Below are positions 7,237 to 14,521 of a stretch of DNA of 27,119 bases, piece after piece. The position numbers were made by a program, and so were the translations under genes. Every line of letters begins with the position of its first letter. Positions within the stretch are counted from its first letter, which is position 1. Below the pieces are notes generated by a model, which was not told the origin of the DNA, ran no database searches, and was given only the letters and a program-made list of their open reading frames with translations. This DNA comes from VGBK01 sp043810615 (GTDB lineage Bacteria; Actinomycetota; Acidimicrobiia; Spongiisociales; UBA11373), in contig JBDROA010000151.1 of NCBI GenBank assembly GCA_043810615.1, forward strand, positions 1 to 27,119, given 5' to 3'.

Positions 7237-7242
7237 ATGGTA
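7237..7242 (-). promoter_or_regulatory. -10 box TACCAT for the minus-strand gene at 7211
   Basis: Read on the minus strand, TACCAT would start transcription near 7230, leaving a leader of about 18 bases with the GGAGA ribosome site. It lies about 40 bases from the divergent -10 box at 7283-7288, so the two promoters share their upstream region. Confidence 0.4.
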
Positions 7243-7282
7243 CCGGCCCTGTCTCCGGGCCGGATCGGCGGGCGGATCCCGG

Positions 7283-7288
7283 TAGACT
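7283..7288 (+). promoter_or_regulatory. -10 box TAGACT for the HhH gene and rlmN
   Basis: TAGACT lies 17 bases before ATG 7306; GGAGG at 7296-7300 is a good ribosome site 5 bases from the start. It probably drives both the 7306 gene and rlmN. Confidence 0.45.
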
Positions 7289-7305
7289 CGGCACTGGAGG
7301 CCCCT

Positions 7306-7662
7306 ATGAAACGCTTGCTCCGCTTCCTGTTCTTCCTCGGCTTCTTCCTCGGCGCCGTCGCCGGCTTGGCCGCGGTGGCCGCCCGGGTGCGCGAGCGCCT
7401 GGCCACCCCGGTGCCCCTGGGCCACCCCGCGCCCGAGACCGGGGATGCCGCGCCCGTCCCGGCCGCCGCTCCCCCCGGCGACGACCTGACCGCGGTGCGG
7501 GGCATTGGCCCCGTCTACCACAGCCGCCTGGCCGAGACGGGTATCACCACCTTCGCCGCCCTGGCTTCCGCCGACCCGGCCGCGGTAGTGGCCGCCACCG
7601 GAGTCCCCCCGGAGCGCGCCGCCGACTGGATCGCCCGGGCCGCCGACCTCGGTTCCCCCTGA
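7306..7662 (+). CDS. Small membrane-anchored helix-hairpin-helix protein
   Basis: A 118-residue protein with a basic start and one hydrophobic helix (about 4-27, LLRFLFFLGFFLGAVAGLAAVAA), a Pro/Ala-rich linker (about 35-62), and a C-terminal helix-hairpin-helix domain (about 63-115) starting DDLTAVRGIGPVYHSRLAETGI. The GIGPVY turn is the usual HhH hairpin seen in DNA-binding and in protein-binding modules fused to ribosomal or envelope proteins. Membrane anchoring of such a domain is seen in other actinobacteria; DNA contact here is inference. ATG 7306 is supported by GGAGG. The stop is 7 bases before the GTG of rlmN, so the two genes are probably one operon. Confidence 0.78.
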   Translation: MKRLLRFLFFLGFFLGAVAGLAAVAARVRERLATPVPLGHPAPETGDAAPVPAAAPPGDDLTAVRGIGPVYHSRLAETGITTFAALASADPAAVVAATGVPPERAADWIARAADLGSP

Positions 7663-7669
7663 CCGCCCG

Positions 7670-8701
7670 GTGCCCTACCTCACCGGTCCCGACGACCTGG
7701 CGGCGCTGCTGCCCGGCGAACCCTCCTACCGGGTGCGCCAGTTGCGCAAGTGGCTCTATCGCTCCCCGGTGCTCAATGCCGCCGCCATGACCAACCTGCC
7801 CGCGGCCGTGCGCTCCGGTCTCGAGCCGCTGTGGCCGTTCACAGTGGAAGCTGAGCAGGAGGGCGACAGCGGCCGCACGGTGAAGTGGCTCATGAGGGCC
7901 CCCGACGGCGCCTCATACGAGGCGGTGCTCATGGCCTACCCGCGACGAACCACCCTGTGCCTCTCCAGCCAGGCGGGGTGCGCCATGGGGTGCACCTTCT
8001 GCGCCACCGGCCAGTTCGGGTTCGAGCGCCACCTGCAGGCCGGGGAGATGGTGGCCCAGGCGGCCTATGCGGCCGCCCGGCTGCGCGCCCGGCCCCTGCC
8101 CGACGCTCCGGAGCGCCTGGGCAACGTGGTCTTCATGGGGATGGGCGAGCCCCTGGCCAACTACGAGAACCTGCGCGAGGCGCTGCGCCGCTTGATCGAG
8201 GAGATGGGCGTGCCGGGACGGGCGATCACCGTGTCCACCGTGGGGGTGGTGCCCGGCATGGCCCGCCTCGCCGAGGAGCCCTGGCCGGTGACCCTGGCCC
8301 TCAGCCTCCACGCCGCCGACGACGACACGCGGGCCGCTCTCGTGCCCCTGAACAGCCGCTACCCCATCGACGACGTGATCGCAGCCGCCCGCCACTACGC
8401 GGCGCAGAAGGGCCGGCGCCTCTCCCTGGAGTGGACCCTGATCGCCGGGGTCAACGACACCCCGGAGCAGGCCCGCGGCCTGGCGGTCATCGCCGCCGAA
8501 CTCCGGGCCCACGCCAACGTCATCCCCCTCAACCCCACCCCGCTCACCCGTTACCGGGCCCCGGCGCCGGAGCGGGTGCGGGCTTTCGTGGAGCAGGCCC
8601 GGCGCGCCGGGGCCAACGTCACCCTGCGCGACACCCGGGGACGCGGCATCGACGCCGCCTGCGGCCAGCTGCGCTCTCGTCGGGCGGGGCGAGCGGACTA
8701 G
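7670..8701 (+). CDS. rlmN: Dual-specificity RNA methyltransferase RlmN
   Basis: A 343-residue radical-SAM enzyme that methylates C2 of A2503 in 23S rRNA (and A37 in some tRNAs), tuning translation fidelity and affecting binding of peptidyl-transferase antibiotics. The iron-sulfur cluster ligands are Cys104-x3-Cys108-x2-Cys111 (QAGCAMGCTFCATGQ). The SAM-binding GEP motif is in VVFMGMGEPLANYENL. ALSLHAADDDTR and IPLNPTPLTRYRAP are typical of the family, and the C-terminal cysteine that forms the covalent RNA intermediate is Cys331 in DTRGRGIDAACGQL. The N-terminal accessory domain (about 1-60) with RQLRKWLY is present. GTG 7670 is the first sensible start, 7 bases after the upstream stop. Length is normal. 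The stop overlaps that of the convergent broken esterase by two bases. Confidence 0.96.
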   Translation: MPYLTGPDDLAALLPGEPSYRVRQLRKWLYRSPVLNAAAMTNLPAAVRSGLEPLWPFTVEAEQEGDSGRTVKWLMRAPDGASYEAVLMAYPRRTTLCLSSQAGCAMGCTFCATGQFGFERHLQAGEMVAQAAYAAARLRARPLPDAPERLGNVVFMGMGEPLANYENLREALRRLIEEMGVPGRAITVSTVGVVPGMARLAEEPWPVTLALSLHAADDDTRAALVPLNSRYPIDDVIAAARHYAAQKGRRLSLEWTLIAGVNDTPEQARGLAVIAAELRAHANVIPLNPTPLTRYRAPAPERVRAFVEQARRAGANVTLRDTRGRGIDAACGQLRSRRAGRAD

Positions 8702-9425
8702 CGAATCCCGAAGAAGAACTCCGGCGGGCGCCGCACCCGGGTCTCCCAGGCGTCCTCGAGGTGCTCCGCCGTAGCTCGATGACCACGTCGAGACTCTCCC
8801 CCGGGCGAAAGCCCTCGGCCTGAAGCACGCCCAGCATGCGGTCCAACCCAGGCTGCAGTTCGGCATCGAGACCCACCCCGCCGCCGTCCGGGCAGAGCCG
8901 GAACGGGCGATCCACCCAGGGCGCGGCGGCCACCCGCTCGCACAGGGCTTCGCCGTGGAGGAACGGGGCGAGGAAGGAAGTGAGACCGCCCATGGACGAC
9001 CCCATCACCACGGCCGACTCGTGTCCGGGGCGGGAGGGATGCCGCCCGTCCACCAGGGGCTTGAGGTCTTCGGCCAGGACGCGCAGACACGCTCGGCCGG
9101 CAGCCGTGTCGCCGTACTCCTCCCTCCGGTCCACGGCGCCCCTGGCGCCCACGATGAGGAGTGGCTCGATTCGTCCCGCGGCGACCAGCGCCGCCGCCGC
9201 CTCGCCCACCTGCCAGTCGGCCCCTCAGGACGACGTCGCCGGGTCCACCGGGTTGTGCCCGTCGTCCATGTACAGGACGGGGTAGGTGAGTGCGGGGTCG
9301 TAGCCGGGAGGGCGCCAGCCGAAGGCGCGGCGGGGCAGGATGCCGGGGGCGGCGAGTGCCCCGAGCTCGTCGAGATCCCCGACGACCCCGGACCGGCCGC
9401 AGGGCAGGACGGGTGGCCCGAACAT
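8698..9425 (-). pseudogene. Broken alpha/beta-hydrolase esterase (in-frame TGA plus frameshift)
   Basis: The remains of a putative esterase of the esterase-D/enterochelin-esterase type. From ATG 9425 the frame gives PPGYDPALTYPVLYMDDGHNPVDPATSS, hits TGA at 9225-9227, and then continues in the same frame as GADWQVGEAAAALVAAGRIEPLLIVGARG, including the nucleophile motif GSSMGG. Near 8765-8775 the frame shifts by one: the conserved ending EHLEDAWETRVRRP...FFFGIR is in another frame and reaches the stop at 8698-8700. So two lesions separate otherwise recognisable parts, and the catalytic His region is out of frame. This is either real gene decay or sequencing error; coding quality between the lesions is still good, so the damage is recent. 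The start follows TACCCT at 9433-9438. Confidence 0.75.
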
Positions 9426-9432
9426 GAGAGCG

Positions 9433-9438
9433 AGGGTA
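9433..9438 (-). promoter_or_regulatory. -10 box TACCCT, leaderless-type start for the broken esterase
   Basis: On the minus strand TACCCT ends 7 bases before ATG 9425. The retained promoter beside a broken gene fits recent inactivation or a sequencing error. Confidence 0.4.
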
Positions 9439-9508
9439 CGCCGGGGCCGGCACCGGCCCTCCCTCCCGCCGGCTCGGCCCACCGGCACTCGCAAGCCGGG
9501 GCCGCCGT

Positions 9509-9514
9509 TACAAT
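9509..9514 (+). promoter_or_regulatory. -10 box TACAAT for the VanW-family gene
   Basis: TACAAT is close to the consensus TATAAT and lies 15 bases before ATG 9530, giving a leader of about 8 bases with no Shine-Dalgarno sequence. It stands out in this GC-rich context. Confidence 0.5.
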
Positions 9515-9529
9515 CCCCGGGCCGCAGCC

Positions 9530-11311
9530 ATGCCCAGACCACTTCGCATCGCCCTCATCGCCGCCCTGGTGCCCGTCGGCCTGGCCCTCCTGGTGGGCCT
9601 GGCTTTCACCGGCGACCGCCTGGGCAACGGGGGCCAGGTGCTCGGCCGGGTGGCCGTGGCCGACATCGAGCTCGGCGACCTCGACGCCGGGGACACCCTG
9701 GCGGCCCTGCGCCGCCTCGAGGGACGCCTGGTGGCCGCCCGCGTCCCGGTCACCGTGGCCGGCCGGGCCTTCTCCCTGGACCCGGCGGCGGTGTCTTTCG
9801 AAATCGATGAGGCCACCATCGCCGCCCAGGCGATGGAACAAGGGCGCGAGGGCCATCTGGGCACCCAGTTCGCCTGGTGGGCCGGCCACTTCTTCGGCGA
9901 CGAAGTCCGCCGGCTCGACATGCCCTACACCTACGACGAGGCCGCCCTGGCGGAGATCATCGCCCGGTGGGAAGTGGAGGGCATCGCCAACCCGCCCTTC
10001 CCCGGCGAGGTGCTCGTGGCCGACGGCCGGGTGTCATTCCGCCACCCGGAAGCCGGCATCGGCATCGAGCGTGAGGTCGCCGCCGCCCTGCTCGCCGCCG
10101 CCCTGGGGGATCCCGGCCGGGCCGAAGTGGCCCTGCCCAGCCGTCCGCTGACCCCCCCGCTCACCGAGGCCGACATCGACGCCGTCGTGGCCGAAGCGGA
10201 GGGACTGCTCGCCGGCGAGGTCACCCTGCGCAGTTCCGCGGTCTCCGGCGAACTCGTGGTGCCCGCCGCCGTGCTCGGCCGCTCCCTGCTGGTCGAGCGC
10301 GACGACACAGTGTCGCCCCCCGCCTTCGCCTTCTCGTGGGACCCGGCGCCTCTCCAGGACTTCCTGCAGCCCCACATGGGCCGCCTCTCCACCGAGCCGG
10401 TGAACGCCGAACTGCTCATCGACGTGGAGACCGACGAGGTCACCGTCCGGCCGAGCATCGCCACCCAGGAGCCCGACCCGGAGGCCCTGGCCGCCGGGGT
10501 GGATGAGGCGGCACGGGCCGCCGCCCGGACCGCCGACCTGCCCTACCGGGAGGGGGCGCAGCCCGAGGTCACCACCGCCGACATCGAGGCCCTGGGCATC
10601 CAGGGGCTGATCGGGGAGTTCACCACCCCCCACAACTGCTGCGAGCCGCGGGTGACCAACATCCACCTCATCGCCGACGCCACCGACGGCGCCCTGGTGC
10701 TGCCCGGGGAGACCTTCTCCCTCAACGCCCACGTCGGTCAACGGACCCGCGAAAAGGGCTATGTGCCCGCCCCGGCGATCATCATGGGCGAACTGGAGTG
10801 CTGCGACAACCCGATCAACATCGGGGGCGGCACCAGCCAGTGGACCACCACCCTGTACAACGCCGCCTTCTTCGCCGGTCTCGAGGACGTGGCCCACACC
10901 CCCCACTCGCTGTGGATCTCCCGTTACCCCGAAGGGCGCGAGGCCACGCTCGGCTGGACTCGGCCCGACTTGCAGTTCCGCAACAACACCGGGCACGCCA
11001 TCATCATCCGGGCCGCTTACACCGACACCTCGGTCACGGCCAAGATCTACGGCGACAACGGCGGCATCACGGTCGCAGCGGGCCTGTCCGGGCGCTACAA
11101 CTACACGGGGGTCATCACCCGCTACGTGGCCAACCCGGACCTGGAGTGCGGGACGGAGCAGGAGAAGAGCGCCGGGTCGGGCGGATGGTCGGTGGACGTC
11201 TTCCGCTACATCACCTTCCCGGACGGCAACCAGACCACCGAGAAATGGACCTGGCACTACACCGGGCTGTACCACATCATCGAGCGCGGCCCCGATTGCC
11301 CGGAGCCATAG
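9530..11311 (+). CDS. VanW-family envelope protein with PG-binding-like repeats
   Basis: A 593-residue protein with an N-terminal membrane helix (about 5-27) and a large extracytoplasmic part. Two regions before the VanW domain (about 45-130 and 150-330) look like the peptidoglycan-binding-4 (YoaR-like) domains that usually precede VanW. The VanW domain (about 360-505) begins EFTTPHNCCEPRVTNIHLIADATDG and contains VLPGETFSLNAHVGQRTREKGY and GGGTSQWTTTLYNAAFFAGL, typical of the family; VLPGETFS matches the usual LxPGexFS box. A further C-terminal part (about 510-593) is rich in aromatic and charged residues. The family is named from vancomycin clusters, but its biochemical role is not established; a cell-wall function is likely. 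The gene stands alone, with its own promoter, and converges with the 11327 gene. Confidence 0.88.
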   Translation: MPRPLRIALIAALVPVGLALLVGLAFTGDRLGNGGQVLGRVAVADIELGDLDAGDTLAALRRLEGRLVAARVPVTVAGRAFSLDPAAVSFEIDEATIAAQAMEQGREGHLGTQFAWWAGHFFGDEVRRLDMPYTYDEAALAEIIARWEVEGIANPPFPGEVLVADGRVSFRHPEAGIGIEREVAAALLAAALGDPGRAEVALPSRPLTPPLTEADIDAVVAEAEGLLAGEVTLRSSAVSGELVVPAAVLGRSLLVERDDTVSPPAFAFSWDPAPLQDFLQPHMGRLSTEPVNAELLIDVETDEVTVRPSIATQEPDPEALAAGVDEAARAAARTADLPYREGAQPEVTTADIEALGIQGLIGEFTTPHNCCEPRVTNIHLIADATDGALVLPGETFSLNAHVGQRTREKGYVPAPAIIMGELECCDNPINIGGGTSQWTTTLYNAAFFAGLEDVAHTPHSLWISRYPEGREATLGWTRPDLQFRNNTGHAIIIRAAYTDTSVTAKIYGDNGGITVAAGLSGRYNYTGVITRYVANPDLECGTEQEKSAGSGGWSVDVFRYITFPDGNQTTEKWTWHYTGLYHIIERGPDCPEP

Positions 11312-11315
11312 GAGC

Positions 11316-11333
11316 CCCCGGCACCGTCACCGG
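11316..11333. terminator. Short hairpin between convergent genes
   Basis: CCCGG and CCGGG form a 5-base-pair stem around an 8-base loop just after the VanW stop and across the stop of the minus-strand gene. There is no T-run, so termination is only suggested. Confidence 0.25.
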
Positions 11334-11527
11334 GCGAAGAAGTGCAGGCCGAGCCAGAGCCACCCGGCCAGCACGCCCACCCGGCCCGAGCGGGTCCTCA
11401 TCGCACGTCCGAGCACCGCTCCCAGCGAGGGGATCGGTGACCCGGCTCGACGGCTGAGCACCTGGAGGGCGACGCCGGCGGCGGCCAGGAAGGCGTAGAC
11501 GGCCACGGCGGCTTGGCGGCTGTTCAT
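11327..11527 (-). CDS. Small membrane protein, DUF6186-like
   Basis: A 66-residue protein with an N-terminal hydrophobic helix (about 6-23, AAVAVYAFLAAAGVALQVL), a short polar loop with SPIPSLGAVLGRAMRTRSGR, and a second helix ending in WLWLGLHFFAR. The ending (W-x-W-x-G-x-HFFAR) and the loop match my memory of the actinobacterial DUF6186 family; the function is unknown. The ATG at 11527 overlaps the stop of the upstream membrane protein as ATGA (11524-11527), so translation is probably coupled. A longer reading frame exists upstream but has no coding character. Confidence 0.72.
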   Translation of the reverse strand: MNSRQAAVAVYAFLAAAGVALQVLSRRAGSPIPSLGAVLGRAMRTRSGRVGVLAGWLWLGLHFFAR

Positions 11528-12189
11528 CGGTCCACCAGGTACCACCCGGCGCCCAGCCACGCCGTCAAGGCGGCCGAACGCCCGGCGGTCGAGGCGAGCA
11601 TCGGGTCGGCGAGCACGCTCAGCGTGGGATGGTCGTACGAGCCCGTGGTGAACGAGGGCTGGAGTAACAGATTCACCAGTTCCCACAAAGCGATTCCCAC
11701 GAACACGGCCGCCCATGCGGCCGACCCTGCCGGTCTGGCCGGGGGAACGGCCCGGTACCGCGCCGCGGACCGCCCGGCGAGCACGAGCACGGCGACGCCG
11801 GCGACGGAAACTGCCGCGGTCGCAGGCCACGAGAAGCGCGCCGGGGTTCCGGCCAGAGCGCCGTAGCCGCCGATGACGCACCCGGCCGTCCACGTCCTCG
11901 TCCAGGGGACCGGGCGCCGGAGGCGGGGGGTGAACCCGCCCGCATCGGGGTTCGAGACCGCCTCGGCCCGGCTGCGGGCGAGCCCCACCCCCACCGTCAC
12001 CAGGAGCAGGCCCCCCATCGGGTTGCCCGAGAGACCGTCGAAGAGGCCGGCGAGCAGCAGTATCCCCACGACCGGGTTGGTGAACCCGACACGCCGCGAA
12101 GCGCCTTCTTCGGTGCAGGAGCCGGCCGCGGCACGGCCGGTCACCGGGTCGACACCGTGGCTCAGCGCAGATCTCGGCCGGGGCAGCAC
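11524..12189 (-). CDS. Multi-helix membrane protein of unknown function
   Basis: A 221-residue protein with a polar N-terminal part (about 1-33) and about five membrane helices: near 38-64 (VVGILLLAGLFDG...LLLVTVGVGLA), 92-105, 111-130 (TAAVSVAGVAVLVLAG), 148-168 (WAAVFVGIALWELVNLLL) and 200-220. The fourth helix contains ALWELVNLLLQPSFTTG, and the loop between the last helices has DHPTLSVLADPMLAS. I do not recognise a named family with certainty. GTG 12189 is chosen because a CAGACT -10-like box ends 6 bases upstream and the frame before it loses coding character; a later start would still keep the membrane part. It is coupled by ATGA to the DUF6186-like gene, so the two products may act together. 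Confidence 0.65.
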   Translation of the reverse strand: MLPRPRSALSHGVDPVTGRAAAGSCTEEGASRRVGFTNPVVGILLLAGLFDGLSGNPMGGLLLVTVGVGLARSRAEAVSNPDAGGFTPRLRRPVPWTRTWTAGCVIGGYGALAGTPARFSWPATAAVSVAGVAVLVLAGRSAARYRAVPPARPAGSAAWAAVFVGIALWELVNLLLQPSFTTGSYDHPTLSVLADPMLASTAGRSAALTAWLGAGWYLVDR

Positions 12190-12195
12190 GACCCG

Positions 12196-12201
12196 AGTCT
12201 G
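12196..12201 (-). promoter_or_regulatory. Possible -10 box CAGACT for the 12189 gene
   Basis: On the minus strand CAGACT ends 6 bases before GTG 12189, inside the 47-base gap after fabH. The first base differs from TANNNT, so support is modest. Confidence 0.3.
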
Positions 12202-12236
12202 CCAGAGCCCGCCGGCCCGGGGCAAACCGGCTCGCC

Positions 12237-13241
12237 TCACCACCGCAGCAGCATCGACCCCCAGGTGAAGCCGCTCCCGAAAGCGGCGCAGCACACCACC
12301 ATTCCCTCCTGGAGGCGGCCGGCCTTCAGCGCCTCGTGGAGGCCCAGCGGGATGGTGGCCGCAGTGGTGTTGGCGAAGCGGTCGATGGTGTTGAAGACCC
12401 TCTCGGCGGGGATGGCCAGGCGCTCCGCCACCGCTTCGTTGATGCGCAGATTGGCCTGGTGGAACAGGAACAGGTCCACGTCTTCCACCTTCATCCCGTT
12501 GGCGGCCACCGCTTCGAGCACGGCTTCGCCCATGCGCTTCACCGCGTTGACGTAGACCGCCCGCCCGTTCATCTGCGGGAAGTGCAACCGGCGCTCCAGA
12601 AGGTCGGCCGACATGAAGCGCTCGTGGGCCATGCCCGGGGCGGGCAGCCACAGGTCGGTGGCCCCGGCTCCGTCGGCATGGAGGTGGGTGCTGAGGAGGC
12701 CGGGGGCAGCGGGATCGGCAGCCTCGAACGACTCGAACACCACCGCCCCGGCACCGTCCCCGAAGAGCACGGTCACGTCGCGCCCTTCGGTGGAGAGATC
12801 AAGGCCCTTGGAGTGGACCTCGGCGCCTACCACCAGAATGCGCCGGGCGAAGCCGGTCCGTAGGAACTGGTCCGCTATCGAGGTGGCGTAGACGAAGCCG
12901 GTGCACTGCTGGCGCACATCGAGGGCGGGGGGGCCGGCCACCCCCAGCTTGGCCTGGAGGAAGCAGGCGGTCCCGGGAAACTCGTGGTCGGGGCTCAGCG
13001 TGGCAAGGATGACCATATCGAGGTCGGCCCCCGAGATCCCGGCGACTCCCATGGCCTCCTGCGAGGCGGCCAGGGCCAGGTCGGAGGTGGTCACCCCCGG
13101 CTCCACCCAGCGACGCTCCCTGATGCCGGTGCGCTGGACGATCCACTCGTCGCAGGTGTCCATGACCACGGCGAGGTCGTCGTTGGTGACCACCCGCGGC
13201 GGCAGGCACGAGCCCACCCCGGTGATGCGCGCCCTGATCAC
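12237..13241 (-). CDS. fabH: Beta-ketoacyl-ACP synthase III
   Basis: A 334-residue thiolase-fold enzyme that condenses an acyl-CoA primer with malonyl-ACP to start fatty-acid chains. The catalytic triad is visible: Cys113 in DVRQQCTGFVYA, His261 in LFHQANLRI and Asn291 in FANTTAATIPLGL. The N-terminus MIRARITGVGSCLPPRVVTN, DEWIVQRTGIRERRW, LFGDGAGAVV and the ending AAFGSGFTWGSMLLRW are all typical. Length is normal. GTG 13241 has a GGGAGGG ribosome site 5 bases upstream and is the only start that keeps the conserved first strand. No other fatty-acid genes are next to it, so primer preference or a specialised pathway cannot be read from context; OleA-type and other KAS III relatives are less likely given the standard HQANLRI motif. 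Confidence 0.94.
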   Translation of the reverse strand: MIRARITGVGSCLPPRVVTNDDLAVVMDTCDEWIVQRTGIRERRWVEPGVTTSDLALAASQEAMGVAGISGADLDMVILATLSPDHEFPGTACFLQAKLGVAGPPALDVRQQCTGFVYATSIADQFLRTGFARRILVVGAEVHSKGLDLSTEGRDVTVLFGDGAGAVVFESFEAADPAAPGLLSTHLHADGAGATDLWLPAPGMAHERFMSADLLERRLHFPQMNGRAVYVNAVKRMGEAVLEAVAANGMKVEDVDLFLFHQANLRINEAVAERLAIPAERVFNTIDRFANTTAATIPLGLHEALKAGRLQEGMVVCCAAFGSGFTWGSMLLRW

Positions 13242-13268
13242 GAAGCCCTCCCCGTCGGCGACGCCGGG

Positions 13269-13274
13269 AGGGTA
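13269..13274 (-). promoter_or_regulatory. -10 box TACCCT for fabH
   Basis: On the minus strand TACCCT lies 27 bases before GTG 13241, giving a leader of about 20 bases that contains the GGGAGGG ribosome site. It is the same hexamer as upstream of the broken esterase. Confidence 0.4.
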
Positions 13275-13349
13275 GCGGCCCCGAAGGACCGCGCGGCCTG
13301 CAGAGCCGTCCCGGGCATCGGCCTATGTGGGACCGGTTCGGGGAGCCCG

Positions 13350-13727
13350 TCAGCCGCTCTGTTTGCGAAGCTCGTTGTAGGCGTGGACCATCTCTCGGAC
13401 GGCCCGCCCGTGCTCGCCGGCGATCTCCGAGGGCGAGCCGCCGTTGGCGAGGATCTCGAGGACGGCGGCGCTGTTGCCCCTGCCGAAGCCGTTGCCGTTG
13501 CCGTTCCCGCGCTCGAGGCCAGCTGCGATGGCCTCAGCGGCCCGCTCCCGACCGGTCACCCTTTCGGCATCCGGATGATCGGCCAGGCCCTTTGCGGTCA
13601 GGACACCCTTCGCGGCCACTTCACGGGCGCGCTCAAGCCCGGTGGCATGGCTCTCATCAGCGAACGCCGGTAGCGCAGAGGCGACGGCCAGTGCCACAAC
13701 GGAGAGGAGCACACCCCACCGCTTCAT
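13350..13727 (-). CDS. Small secreted protein of unknown function with Gly-Asn repeat
   Basis: A 125-residue protein with a clear signal peptide (about 1-24, MKRWGVLLSVVALAVASALPAFADES, cleavage near AFA). The mature part is helical and charged: GLERAREVAAKGVLTAKGLADHP and VTGRERAAEAIAAGLERG, then a short GNGNGNGFGRGN stretch, and then AVLEILANGGSPSEIAGEHGRAVREMVHAYNELRKQSG. The Gly-Asn stretch comes from repeated CCGTTG units in the DNA. I do not recognise a family. ATG 13727 is strongly supported by TATGAT ending 7 bases upstream (leaderless), which excludes the longer reading from further upstream. It follows the lipoprotein gene by 43 bases on the same strand but has its own promoter. Confidence 0.68.
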   Translation of the reverse strand: MKRWGVLLSVVALAVASALPAFADESHATGLERAREVAAKGVLTAKGLADHPDAERVTGRERAAEAIAAGLERGNGNGNGFGRGNSAAVLEILANGGSPSEIAGEHGRAVREMVHAYNELRKQSG

Positions 13728-13734
13728 TGGGCGA

Positions 13735-13740
13735 ATCATA
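13735..13740 (-). promoter_or_regulatory. -10 box TATGAT, leaderless-type start
   Basis: TATGAT, one base from consensus, ends 7 bases before ATG 13727 on the minus strand. It is one of the clearest -10 boxes in the window and places the start of transcription at the start codon. Confidence 0.55.
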
Positions 13741-13770
13741 CTGAGGAATCGGCATCTCCGGGCTGAATCT

Positions 13771-14259
13771 TTATCCGACAAGGGCGGCATGCTCGGGGCA
13801 GAGGGCCCCGACGGCCGCCCCTAGCAGCGCCCCGGCCAGGACGAGTTCATCGTCCGAAGCAGCGCCAACACCGCCCGCCAACTCGTCCAGGTATGCGGAG
13901 AGGACATCGTCGGCGCTGTCGCTCTTGTCGAGTCGCTCGCAGAAGAGCCGCCCCGTGGCCACGAACACGTCCGGCTCGTTGAGCGCCTCGCCCTCATAGG
14001 AGGTCCCCACCAGCAGTTCCTCCAGGGTCGCGAGGAAGCCGACCAGATCCTCTTCGACTGTCGACGCAAACGGAGCGGCGGTCGTCGTCCCGGCCGAGGT
14101 CGAAGGTGCTGCCGTCGTCGGAGCGGAACTGGTGGTCAAGGACCCCCCACTCGATGACGTCGTCCCCTCCAACGCTTCGGGCACATTGCCGGAGCCGGAT
14201 GTGCTCGACCCGCAAGCGGCGACCAGCAACGCCACCACCAAGACCACAGCGCTCTTCAT
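13771..14259 (-). CDS. Small lipoprotein of unknown function
   Basis: A 162-residue lipoprotein. The signal peptide (1-15) ends in a lipobox with Cys16 (VVALLVAACGSS). A long low-complexity linker rich in Ser, Thr, Gly, Ala and Pro (about 17-68) is followed by a folded helical domain (about 70-160) beginning STVEEDLVGFLATLEELLVG. That domain has two cysteines (RLFCERLD and GALCPEHA) that could form a disulfide outside the cell, and an alanine-rich helical stretch DDELVLAGALLGAAVGAL. No family is recognised. ATG 14259 is favoured because a GATACT box ends 6 bases upstream and the signal peptide starts here. Linkers of this kind are common in lipoproteins of Acidimicrobiia (general knowledge). 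Confidence 0.68.
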   Translation of the reverse strand: MKSAVVLVVALLVAACGSSTSGSGNVPEALEGTTSSSGGSLTTSSAPTTAAPSTSAGTTTAAPFASTVEEDLVGFLATLEELLVGTSYEGEALNEPDVFVATGRLFCERLDKSDSADDVLSAYLDELAGGVGAASDDELVLAGALLGAAVGALCPEHAALVG

Positions 14260-14265
14260 CCCGCC

Positions 14266-14271
14266 AGTATC
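14266..14271 (-). promoter_or_regulatory. Possible -10 box GATACT for the lipoprotein gene
   Basis: GATACT ends 6 bases before ATG 14259 on the minus strand, matching the leaderless spacing of other genes here, though the first base is not T. Confidence 0.3.
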
Positions 14272-14435
14272 GCCGTCCTCGGACGGGGTTTGAGCCAATT
14301 CAAGGCCGACCGTTGCGGCTCCTGTGATGAGGCGGGGCGCGGAACGACGCCACCGACGGGAAAGCCCACCACCGGTAGGCGACTCCGTCGGCGGGGTAGC
14401 GCGATCGTGAACTCAGGCCGGGTTGCCGTCGTCGT

Positions 14436-14449
14436 CCTGTCCTGACAGG
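14436..14449. promoter_or_regulatory. Perfect palindrome CCTGTC-CT-GACAGG
   Basis: A perfect 6-base inverted repeat with a 2-base spacer lies about 43 bases before the -10 box of the KARI-like gene, in the region shared with the divergent lipoprotein gene. It could be an operator; no regulator is identified. Confidence 0.25.
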
Positions 14450-14491
14450 GGCGCTGACGGTCCCCGGCCGAGGCGGAAGAGGCCCCAGGGG

Positions 14492-14497
14492 TACCAT
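14492..14497 (+). promoter_or_regulatory. -10 box TACCAT for the KARI-like gene
   Basis: TACCAT would start transcription near 14504, giving an 18-base leader that contains AGGAGG at 14512-14517. No clear -35 box is seen. Confidence 0.4.
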
Positions 14498-14521
14498 CGC
14501 CGGGCGCTACCAGGAGGCAGC

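Noticed and set aside
7212..7505. N-terminal extension of the minus-strand gene ending at 6075
   Set aside because: The extension is opposite the HhH gene, has no coding character, and precedes a clear signal peptide with its own ribosome site and promoter.
9225..9227. Selenocysteine recoding at TGA in the esterase
   Set aside because: The position is not an active-site residue in this family as far as I know, no recoding hairpin is evident, and a second frameshift exists downstream.
11327..11893. 188-codon version of the small DUF6186-like protein
   Set aside because: The upstream part is an Arg-rich shadow of the overlapping membrane protein; the ATGA coupling fixes the start at 11527.
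14300..14497. 65-codon minus-strand open frame in the lipoprotein/KARI intergenic region
   Set aside because: No ribosome site, no domain and atypical composition; it lies over likely promoter sequence.
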